From Maritimibacter sp. (GTDB lineage: Bacteria; Pseudomonadota; Alphaproteobacteria; Rhodobacterales; Rhodobacteraceae): a stretch of 7,241 bases of DNA. A program made the translations under genes and the position numbers. Location: positions 1 through 7,241 of the forward strand of contig JAGRMP010000029.1 in NCBI GenBank assembly GCA_020441225.1, written 5' to 3'. Positions 1 to 4,626 of the stretch are shown here, piece by piece. The notes below the pieces were generated by a model. That model saw nothing but the letters and a program-made list of their open reading frames with translations, searched no databases and was not told the DNA's origin. Positions within the stretch are counted from its first letter, which is position 1. Every line of letters starts with the position of its first letter.

Positions 1-81
1 TACGATCTCGTTGATCCCGAGGATCGGCTGACCGACGACGTATTTCATTATGAAGGATACGGCGACCAGCGAGATCAACAC
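1..81 (-). CDS. TRAP transporter small permease subunit, DctQ-like (N-terminal fragment)
   Basis: Partial gene that continues past the left edge. The visible residues end in SFIMKYVVGQPILGINEIV. This matches the end of the first membrane helix and following loop of DctQ-type small subunits, where an aromatic/basic pair, a short G-x-P segment and an acidic 'xE' are usual. DctQ pairs with the large permease DctM and receives substrate from the periplasmic DctP protein, whose gene lies immediately upstream on the same strand. The start is uncertain. I chose GTG at 81 because GGGGAG at 94-89 sits 7 nt before it; GTG at 87 is also possible. Either start leaves fewer residues before the KY pair than the family usually has. 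The same frame is open further upstream except for a TAG at 114-112, and reaches an ATG at 168 just 6 nt after the dctP stop, so the gene may have lost its original 5' end. Assignment rests on about 30 residues plus context. Confidence 0.5.
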   Translation of the reverse strand, partial: MLISLVAVSFIMKYVVGQPILGINEIV

Positions 82-120
82 CCGCACGCTCCCCGACGCT
101 CGCCCCGTCTGCTAGGCCCG

Positions 121-139
121 GGCCCGGCCGAACCGGGCC
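121..139 (-). promoter_or_regulatory. Intercistronic hairpin between dctP and dctQ
   Basis: Perfect 7-bp GC stem, GGCCCGG / CCGGGCC, around a 5-nt loop that reads TTCGG on the transcribed minus strand, 36 nt after the dctP stop codon. There is no T tract, so a full terminator is unlikely. In operons that begin with a binding-protein gene, such hairpins commonly protect the upstream message and give more binding protein than permease. That role here is inferred. Confidence 0.5.
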
Positions 140-174
140 GACCAGGCTTCGACCGAAAACGCGCGCATCCGGTC

Positions 175-1164
175 TTACTCGGCCCGCAGCGCTTCCACGA
201 AGGCGCGCGCTTCGATCCCTTCGGCCTCGGTGTCGGTCAGGATCTGTTCGACCGCCGCGGCGGAGGCTTCGTTGAATTTCGCGGCCTCTTCGTCGGAGAG
301 CGTGATGATCTCCTTGCCCTCGGTTGCGGCGAAGCTCTCGAGCGCGCCGGTGGCCACGCCTTCCCAGGCGTCATGGCCGTTGACCGAGGCGGTCTTGCCC
401 GCTTCCAGGATCGCCGCCTGGGCGGTGTCGTCGAGGTCGCGGAAGACGTCGCGGTTCATCACGATGAAGAAGTCCGAGATCGTCGTGTCCATGCCCATGG
501 TGACCGAGCCGGTCACCTCGGCGAGCTTGAAGGCGCCGAGCGCGGTGGCGTCGATCATCGCCCCGTCGAGCACGCCGGTCTGCATCGCGTTGTAGATCTC
601 GGGCGCGGGCATCGACACCGGGTTGGCGCCCCAGGCCTGGACCACGATCCCGGCGTTGCGCGAGGGCACGCGGATGTTGAGCCCGGCCAGGTCTTCGAGC
701 GTGTTGACAGGCTTTTCCGCCATCAGCAGCAGGTTCGGCGCGTTGTTCCACAAGGCCACCAGCACCACGCGGCGGTATTCGTCCGACAGCATGTCGATAT
801 TGGCCAGGATCCGGTCGGTGCCGGTCTCGGCGTCGATCGCGCCGGGCAGCTCGGTGAGCAGCGTCTTGGGGAAGGTCGACGCGGTATAGCCCGGCAGGCT
901 GAAGGCGAGGTCGGCCACGCCGTCGACGACACGGTTGTACTGTTCCGCCGGGCCCGGCCCGAGCTCTCCGCCCATGAAGATCTCGACCGTCACCTCGCCG
1001 CCGGTCGCGTCCGAGACCGCCGCTGCGAAGGGAGCATAGACCTTGTCGACCACGAAATGGGTGGGCGGCTGGAAATCGGCCAGTTTCAGCTCGGTCGCGC
1101 CCGCGGCCGCGGTGGCAATCCCGAGGGCCAGCGCTGCGCCAGCGATGTTCGCGAAAATACCCAT
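175..1164 (-). CDS. dctP: TRAP transporter periplasmic solute-binding protein (DctP family)
   Basis: A 329-residue exported protein that captures a small organic acid or similar solute in the periplasm and hands it to a sodium-coupled DctQM permease. Residues 1-23 form a signal peptide (hydrophobic, ending AAAGA before TELKLAD). The family core is clear. The LNIRVPS strand carries the conserved Arg (R165) that normally pairs with a substrate carboxylate, and APEIYNAMQTGVLDGA at about 187-202 is the usual binding-cleft motif. Length is normal for the family. The ATG at 1164 was chosen because GGGAGGA lies 9 nt before it (1179-1173) and the signal peptide begins there; an upstream in-frame start at 1206 would add 14 non-conserved residues inside an inverted repeat. 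It is followed by a hairpin and a probable dctQ. The upstream region holds several possible operators, but no regulator gene is in the window. The substrate cannot be told from sequence. The symbol denotes the family, not proven C4-dicarboxylate transport. Confidence 0.93.
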   Translation of the reverse strand: MGIFANIAGAALALGIATAAAGATELKLADFQPPTHFVVDKVYAPFAAAVSDATGGEVTVEIFMGGELGPGPAEQYNRVVDGVADLAFSLPGYTASTFPKTLLTELPGAIDAETGTDRILANIDMLSDEYRRVVLVALWNNAPNLLLMAEKPVNTLEDLAGLNIRVPSRNAGIVVQAWGANPVSMPAPEIYNAMQTGVLDGAMIDATALGAFKLAEVTGSVTMGMDTTISDFFIVMNRDVFRDLDDTAQAAILEAGKTASVNGHDAWEGVATGALESFAATEGKEIITLSDEEAAKFNEASAAAVEQILTDTEAEGIEARAFVEALRAE

Positions 1165-1172
1165 GTCTCCAG

Positions 1173-1179
1173 TCCTCCC
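1173..1179 (-). promoter_or_regulatory. Ribosome binding site of dctP
   Basis: GGGAGGA on the minus strand lies 8-9 nt before ATG 1164-1162. It decides the start against the in-frame codon at 1206, which has no such site. Confidence 0.8.
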
Positions 1180-1191
1180 GAGAGATCTACG

Positions 1192-1212
1192 TGAACGGTT
1201 CGGCACCGTTCA
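1192..1212. promoter_or_regulatory. Inverted repeat in the dctP leader, possible operator
   Basis: Perfect 8-bp arms TGAACGGT and ACCGTTCA separated by 5 bp (TCGGC), ending 28 bp upstream of the dctP start codon and just before the Shine-Dalgarno sequence. The length, symmetry and place suit a repressor operator. As RNA it could also fold into a stem-loop in the leader. The regulator family cannot be told from the site. Confidence 0.5.
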
Positions 1213-1228
1213 TCTTCCGATTCTATCT

Positions 1229-1245
1229 CCTTGTCACGCTCAAGG
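1229..1245. promoter_or_regulatory. Short inverted repeat upstream of dctP, possible operator half-sites
   Basis: CCTTG-N7-CAAGG is a perfect 5-bp-arm palindrome about 65-80 bp upstream of the dctP start, between the larger inverted repeat and the direct repeats. The arms are short enough that chance is a real possibility. Confidence 0.3.
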
Positions 1246-1250
1246 GTCGG

Positions 1251-1283
1251 TTTTTGAATGTGTAATAGCCGTTTTGAATATGT
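1251..1283. repeat. 20-bp-spaced direct repeat TTTTGAAT upstream of dctP
   Basis: TTTTGAATGTG (1252-1262) and TTTTGAATATG (1272-1282) are near-identical, start exactly 20 bp apart (about two helical turns) and form the most AT-rich stretch in a very GC-rich intergenic region. On the minus strand they read CATTCAAAA and CATATTCAAAA about 90-120 bp upstream of the dctP start. This is the usual distance for an activator or second repressor site. Confidence 0.45.
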
Positions 1284-1547
1284 CCGGCCGGGGCCATGCG
1301 CGGTGGTCCGTGGGTGGAGTTCGGGGGCGCGACGTTCAGAGGCGCGACAGGGTCCGCGCTTCGGAGATACCCCGCCCGGCCCGGTCGGGGCGGTCGGGCG
1401 CTCGGTCGGCCCGGTCGCCTCCCGCGACGGTCCAGTGCCTCGTGCCCCTTCCCCACGCCCGTACCCGGCACCTTTGCCCACCCGCGCGTGGCTTCACTTT
1501 GGCGTGAGACCCGCGCGCCGGTCCCGTCGCACCCCGGCCCGGACCCC
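1284..1547. other. GC-rich intergenic stretch with no supported gene
   Basis: Part of the divergent region between dctP (minus) and the exported triple-repeat protein (plus). Open frames exist on both strands, but their translations are Arg/Pro/Gly-rich, have no credible ribosome binding site and match no family I recognise. The stretch at 1382-1418 contains four copies of GGTCG at 9-12 bp spacing, which in this composition may be low-complexity drift. I see no RNA gene. Confidence 0.5.
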
Positions 1548-1563
1548 GCCGCGGTGCCGCGGC
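1548..1563. promoter_or_regulatory. Perfect palindrome abutting the promoter -35
   Basis: GCCGCGG-TG-CCGCGGC is a 7-bp-arm inverted repeat ending 2 bp before the TTGACA hexamer at 1566. A site here could bind a regulator of the plus-strand gene. The very GC-rich content makes chance palindromes more likely. Confidence 0.35.
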
Positions 1564-1565
1564 AT

Positions 1566-1594
1566 TTGACAAGTGGGGCGTAACCCGCGCAAAT
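1566..1594 (+). promoter_or_regulatory. Candidate sigma-70-type promoter for the triple-repeat exported protein
   Basis: A consensus -35 TTGACA at 1566-1571 is followed after 17 bp by a weak -10, GCAAAT (1589-1594); AAATAT at 1591 is an alternative with 19-bp spacing. A strong TTGAC with a poor -10 is common in Rhodobacteraceae housekeeping promoters. Transcription would start near 1600, leaving a short leader with a good ribosome binding site. Confidence 0.5.
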
Positions 1595-1608
1595 ATCACG
1601 GCAAAACC

Positions 1609-1614
1609 GGAGGT
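1609..1614 (+). promoter_or_regulatory. Ribosome binding site that fixes a GTG start
   Basis: GGAGGT lies 6 nt before GTG 1621. The codon at 1573 in the same frame has no such site and lies in the promoter. Confidence 0.8.
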
Positions 1615-1620
1615 CTCCAC

Positions 1621-2763
1621 GTGCGCCCGTTTCCCATCGCTCTCGTCCCGGCCCTGGTGCTCGGCACGCTCCTGCCGGCCGCCGCCCTGGCCCAGACGCA
1701 GACCCAGTCCCAGGCTGAATGCGAATACCGCAATCCGGACAATCCGAACTGGAACTACCGGCGCGCCTGCACGGTCCGGGCGGTCGAAAGCGGCGACCGG
1801 GTGACCACCACCGCCGATGTCGCCAACGGCTCCACCCTCACCATCGTCGAGGAGACGACCGGCGGTGCGGTCCGCTTCGCGATCAACGGCTACGCGGCCA
1901 CGCGGCTCGAAGGGGGCGCCTCGCGCTGCTACCTCACCATCGACGACGAAGAGACGATCTGCATCCACGGGCTTGGCACCGGTACGGCGGAGGCGGGTGC
2001 CGACGCCGCGCAGGGGACGCCCGAGACCGATGTCCCGGCGCCCGATACGCCGGTGGATACGGCAGCGTCCGGCGTGCCGTTGGGCGGCGGCGAGGCCGGG
2101 CATTGTCTGTCCTGGGTGGCCGATGGCGACCGGGAAGGGCTGATCGAACAGGGCGCCTGCACCCGCCGCACCGATTGCACCGAGGTCGAGGGTGAGGGCG
2201 GGATGAGCTGCCTGATCGACCTGGTCTGGGCGAGCGGCAGGGAAACCGTCATCACCCGCAAGGGCGGGGTCTATACGCTCGACGGGGCCGTGGCCGAGCC
2301 CGACGCGACGGGCTGCCTGACCGATACCGGCGGCGGGCTCCATTTCTGTTTCTCGCAAGCCGAGATGACCGCCGCCACCTATCCGGCGCTCGCGCTCCCG
2401 CCCGCGCCGGAGCCCGCTCCCCTGGTCGCGGCGGCAGCCCCCGCAGAGACCGCACCGGAGGCAGAGACCGCAAGCGGCTCGACCGGTAACCGCTGCAGCT
2501 TCCTGCGCGACGATACCGAAGTGTCGAGCTGGTCCTGCACCGAGACCGTCACCTGCGACGATCCGATCTGCACCGTCAGCTATGTCTTCGAGAACGGCAC
2601 CAACGTGACCCTCGATACCGCCGATGGCATGGTCATGCTGATGAACGGCGCCAAGGCGGATCCGGCGGCATGGGCAGAAGGGGCCGTGGTCGATGTCACC
2701 CGGCCCGGCGCGCCCTATACCTTCCGCTTCACCCCCGCGACCGCCGCCTCTGCGGCGCAGTGA
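1621..2763 (+). CDS. Exported protein with three copies of a cysteine-containing domain, function unknown
   Basis: A 380-residue protein whose function I do not recognise. Residues 1-25 are a signal peptide ending in ALAQ, so the protein is periplasmic or outside the cell. The rest is three copies of one roughly 80-residue module: about 34-116, 162-245 and 292-370. They are joined by acidic, Ala/Pro-rich linkers (about 119-160 and 254-289). Each copy follows the order Cys, a Trp-containing or charged stretch, CT, a beta-like strand with a turn (ANGSTLTI, ASGRETVI, ENGTNVTL), a G-x-V strand, then an [N/D]G segment. The 14 cysteines are 34, 50, 103, 114; 162, 180, 186, 197, 232, 243; and 292, 306, 312, 317. 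The middle copy has six, while the outer copies each lack one pair, which suggests structural disulfides. GTG 1621 was chosen from the GGAGGT site and signal peptide. A TTGACA promoter lies upstream and a hairpin follows the stop. The gene stands alone between a divergent TRAP operon and a convergent gene. A role in binding at the envelope is only a guess. Confidence 0.85.
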   Translation: MRPFPIALVPALVLGTLLPAAALAQTQTQSQAECEYRNPDNPNWNYRRACTVRAVESGDRVTTTADVANGSTLTIVEETTGGAVRFAINGYAATRLEGGASRCYLTIDDEETICIHGLGTGTAEAGADAAQGTPETDVPAPDTPVDTAASGVPLGGGEAGHCLSWVADGDREGLIEQGACTRRTDCTEVEGEGGMSCLIDLVWASGRETVITRKGGVYTLDGAVAEPDATGCLTDTGGGLHFCFSQAEMTAATYPALALPPAPEPAPLVAAAAPAETAPEAETASGSTGNRCSFLRDDTEVSSWSCTETVTCDDPICTVSYVFENGTNVTLDTADGMVMLMNGAKADPAAWAEGAVVDVTRPGAPYTFRFTPATAASAAQ

Positions 2764-2775
2764 CGGGTACGCTCT

Positions 2776-2810
2776 GACCGTCGCGGCCCGCGGGGGCCGC
2801 GGTGACGGTC
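2776..2810. terminator. Hairpin between convergent genes, probable bidirectional terminator
   Basis: Two consecutive 7-bp arms, GACCGTC-GCGGCCC (2776-2789) and GGGCCGC (2794-2800) then GACGGTC (2804-2810), form a 14-bp stem with a 4-nt loop and a 3-nt bulge. It starts 12 bp after the stop of the plus-strand gene and lies beyond the 3' end of the minus-strand gene. No U tract follows on either strand, so termination may need Rho or may mainly be 3'-end protection. Confidence 0.55.
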
Positions 2811-2901
2811 TGTGACATCCTGTGACACAAATCGCACTGCACGCCGTGCGCAATCTTCCGGTGCGCCTCCTGCTGCCCAAGGTCCCCGCAGGGCCCCGGC
2901 G

Positions 2902-3459
2902 TCAGCCGCCGAACCCTTCGAGCGCGGCGAAGTCGATCTTTTCCAGCACCCCGATCATCACGTCGGCGGGCGCGCCCTCGGCCTGGACCAGGATCCGGTT
3001 GTCGACCAGCGCGAGCAGCTGGTCGTCGTTTTCGTAGAATTTCTCCGCCCCGACCCGGTGCATCTTCAGCCCCAGCATCCCGGCGCTGGCGATCATCGGG
3101 GCAAAGCCCGCGACCATCGGGTTGTCGGCCATGAGCGAGAGGGTGAAGCGCGTGCTGCCATCGCTATAGACCGCTTCGGCCGCGACCCCGCCGCCGAGCA
3201 TCGCCAGCCCGGCATTCATCCCTTCTTCGGAGATTTCGCGGCTCCAACCGGCAGGCGGCTCGGGCAGGTAGGCGGTCAGCGCCTGTGCCGACAACGCCTG
3301 CAACAGGTGCTTCGCATAGTCGAGCTCCTCGATCGCATCGTCGATATCGCCGTCCTCGTAGGCCTGGAGCGCCGCCGAGAGCGTGTCGGTCACCTCGTCG
3401 GCCAGGCCCGGATTGGCCGCCGCGATCAGGGTCAGTGTAAACATCGTCGCACGAAACAT
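2902..3459 (-). CDS. Small exported protein with helical N-terminus, function unknown
   Basis: A 185-residue protein with a signal peptide (about 1-20, cleavage near GLA/DE), so probably periplasmic. Residues 22-60 look like a helical hairpin of TPR type (LQAYEDGDIDDAIEELDYAK). They are followed by LPEPPAGW (65-72), a motif I associate with uncharacterised exported proteins of proteobacteria that share this layout. The C-terminal half alternates beta-like strands (TRFTLSLMADNP, then NRILVQAEG at 154-162) with short helices, suggesting a small alpha/beta domain. It has no cysteine and no catalytic motif that I can name. The start ATG has GGGAG 7 nt upstream. A perfect FNR-type box lies 69-82 bp before the start with a fitting -10, so oxygen-responsive expression is likely. 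It is convergent with the triple-repeat gene and downstream of a peptidase gene, but its own promoter suggests separate control. Confidence 0.85.
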   Translation of the reverse strand: MFRATMFTLTLIAAANPGLADEVTDTLSAALQAYEDGDIDDAIEELDYAKHLLQALSAQALTAYLPEPPAGWSREISEEGMNAGLAMLGGGVAAEAVYSDGSTRFTLSLMADNPMVAGFAPMIASAGMLGLKMHRVGAEKFYENDDQLLALVDNRILVQAEGAPADVMIGVLEKIDFAALEGFGG

Positions 3460-3486
3460 GGGCCTGCTCCCGTAAACCTCGTCGTC

Positions 3487-3509
3487 CCCTTATCCGCACA
3501 GATTAAGGG
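3487..3509. promoter_or_regulatory. Inverted repeat over the predicted -10 and start point
   Basis: CCCTTA-N11-TAAGGG has perfect 6-bp arms and spans the predicted -10 and transcription start of the small exported protein. It could be a second operator for a repressor or the base of a leader stem-loop. Confidence 0.35.
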
Positions 3510-3541
3510 CGGCGATATGGCAGAACCTTGATCGGCATCAA
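3500..3541 (-). promoter_or_regulatory. FNR/FnrL-type activator box with matching -10
   Basis: TTGAT-N4-ATCAA at 3528-3541 is a perfect FNR-family half-site pair with the canonical 4-bp spacer. Read on the minus strand, TAATCT at 3505-3500 keeps the three best conserved -10 positions (T, A and final T). It puts the likely start at 3493 and the box centre at -41.5, the class II FNR position. CTTAAT at 3507-3502 is an alternative -10. The resulting leader of about 33 nt ends at the start codon of the small exported protein. The box overlaps the stop codon of the upstream peptidase gene. FnrL, Dnr or NnrR proteins may share such a site; none is encoded in the window. Confidence 0.65.
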
Positions 3542-4530
3542 GAATTGCCGAAACGCTCCGCCCATGTGGGAAACGGGTCGCCCGGTGCGGGGGTCGCCGC
3601 GTAGACCCCGCGCGCGATGGCGCGGGCCAGGCAGGTGGCGGCGGCATGGCCGAGCCGCAACAGATCGTGGTCGCCGCCCGCGAGCGGCACCGCCCCGGTG
3701 GCGGCGCTGAAGATCAGATCGCCGTCGAACGGCGTGTGGCTCGGCACCAGCGCCCGCGCCATGCCGTCATGGGCGGCGGTCGCGAGCCGCGTCGCCTGGG
3801 CCTGGGTGAGCGCCGCGTCGGTCGCGACGATGGCAATCGTGGTCGCCTCGCGCACCGCGCCCTTGGTGCGCACCGGCGCGCCCGGGTCGAAGCCCGCGAC
3901 CGGTCCGCGCCCGCCGAATTCGGCGTCGAACTCCCAGAGTGCGGCCCAGAACCGGCCCTCGGGCCCCGTCGCCGCGCCGAGCGCATTGACCGCGACCAGC
4001 GCGCCCACCGTGTAGCCGCCGTCGAGCGTGAGCGAGGCCGAGCCGAGCCCGCCCTTGAGATCGGCGATGGTCGCGCCGGTCCCGGCGCCGACGCTGCCGA
4101 GCGCAAAGTCGCGCCCCGCCGCCGCCAGCGCCGCGCGCCCGAGCGCTCCATAGGGGTTCTCGGCCCAGTCCTTGTCGCCGCCGTTCAGCAGATCGAACAG
4201 GATCGCGCCCGGCACGATCGGCACCTTCTGCCCGCCGACGTCGAAGCCGAGCCCGCCCGCGCGCAGCGCATCGGCCACGCCCGACCCGGCGTCGAGGCCA
4301 AAGGCCGACCCGCCCGCGAGCACCAGCGCATTGACCTCCTGCACCAGCTTGTCCGGCGCCAGCAGGTCGGTCTCGCGGGTCCCCGGCGCGCCGCCCATCA
4401 CATGGACAGCGGCGACGAAGGGCGCATCGCCCACCAGCACCGTCGCCCCGGTCTTCACCGCGCCGTCCTCGGCATTGCCCACCCGCAAGCCCGCCACATC
4501 GGTAATCAGGTTCAGCGCGCCCGGTTTCAT
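3538..4530 (-). CDS. P1 family (S58, DmpA/NylC-like) N-terminal-nucleophile peptidase
   Basis: A 330-residue cytoplasmic hydrolase of the P1/DmpA family. These proteins cut themselves once into alpha and beta chains and then use the freed Ser or Thr as nucleophile. Known relatives act on N-terminal or beta-aminoacyl peptide bonds, pantetheine amides and nylon oligomers. Family landmarks are TGATVLV (27-33), VNALVLAGGSAFGLDAGSG (66-84), GSVGAGTGATIADLKGGLGSAS (145-166), REATTIAIVATDA (227-239), AHDGMARA (253-260) and HTPFDGDLIFSAATG (265-279). By comparison with NylC the nucleophile should be Thr230 in the ATT triplet, with cleavage between Ala229 and Thr230. NylC has Asn at the position before the nucleophile, and here it is Ala. 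No signal peptide is visible. The start has GAAGGA 6 nt upstream. It lies 96 bp after the dehydrogenase gene, with two hairpins between, so read-through may be reduced. Substrate is unknown; family is secure. Confidence 0.9.
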   Translation of the reverse strand: MKPGALNLITDVAGLRVGNAEDGAVKTGATVLVGDAPFVAAVHVMGGAPGTRETDLLAPDKLVQEVNALVLAGGSAFGLDAGSGVADALRAGGLGFDVGGQKVPIVPGAILFDLLNGGDKDWAENPYGALGRAALAAAGRDFALGSVGAGTGATIADLKGGLGSASLTLDGGYTVGALVAVNALGAATGPEGRFWAALWEFDAEFGGRGPVAGFDPGAPVRTKGAVREATTIAIVATDAALTQAQATRLATAAHDGMARALVPSHTPFDGDLIFSAATGAVPLAGGDHDLLRLGHAAATCLARAIARGVYAATPAPGDPFPTWAERFGNS

Positions 4531-4570
4531 GCTCCGTCCTTCTTTGGTCCGAAAATACCTTGCAGGGGGT

Positions 4571-4593
4571 CCGGGGGATGCAAAATCCCCCGG
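4571..4593. terminator. Hairpin 1 between dehydrogenase and peptidase genes
   Basis: Perfect 9-bp stem CCGGGGGAT / ATCCCCCGG around a 5-nt loop, 33 bp past the dehydrogenase stop on the minus strand. It is followed in that direction by a C-rich stretch and then TATTTTC. This looks like an attenuating terminator inside the gene row, and resembles hairpins often seen between genes in Rhodobacteraceae. Confidence 0.55.
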
Positions 4594-4597
4594 CGGG

Positions 4598-4620
4598 TCG
4601 CCCGGGCATAGCCCGGGCGA
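4598..4620. terminator. Hairpin 2 just after the dehydrogenase gene
   Basis: Perfect 10-bp stem TCGCCCGGGC / GCCCGGGCGA around a 3-nt loop, 6 bp past the dehydrogenase stop codon. The position favours 3'-end protection or termination together with the neighbouring hairpin. There is no U tract directly after it. Confidence 0.5.
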
Positions 4621-4626
4621 AACCCC

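Noticed and set aside
373..1194. Plus-strand open frame opposite dctP
   Set aside because: Antisense to a well-supported DctP protein. The translation is His/Arg/Asp-rich, typical of a shadow.
1382..1418. Four GGTCG copies at 9-12 bp spacing
   Set aside because: Irregular spacing and a five-base unit in a very GC-rich stretch are compatible with chance or slippage. Not strong enough for a binding array.
1086..1481. Minus-strand open frames in the divergent intergenic region
   Set aside because: Low-complexity Arg/Gly/Pro translations that run through the operator-like repeats and dctP start. No Shine-Dalgarno or family match.
2811..2827. TGTGACA repeated 10 bp apart after the terminator hairpin
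   Set aside because: It lies between the 3' ends of convergent genes, with no promoter nearby to regulate, and is only two copies of a 7-mer.
1336..2880. Long minus-strand open frame opposite the triple-repeat gene
   Set aside because: It is antisense to a gene with signal peptide, ribosome binding site and internal repeats. Its translation is Arg/Gly-rich with no recognisable family, as expected from a GC-rich shadow frame.
3646..4611. Plus-strand open frame opposite the P1 peptidase
   Set aside because: Antisense to a conserved peptidase, Arg/Pro/Ala-rich, and without a convincing ribosome binding site.
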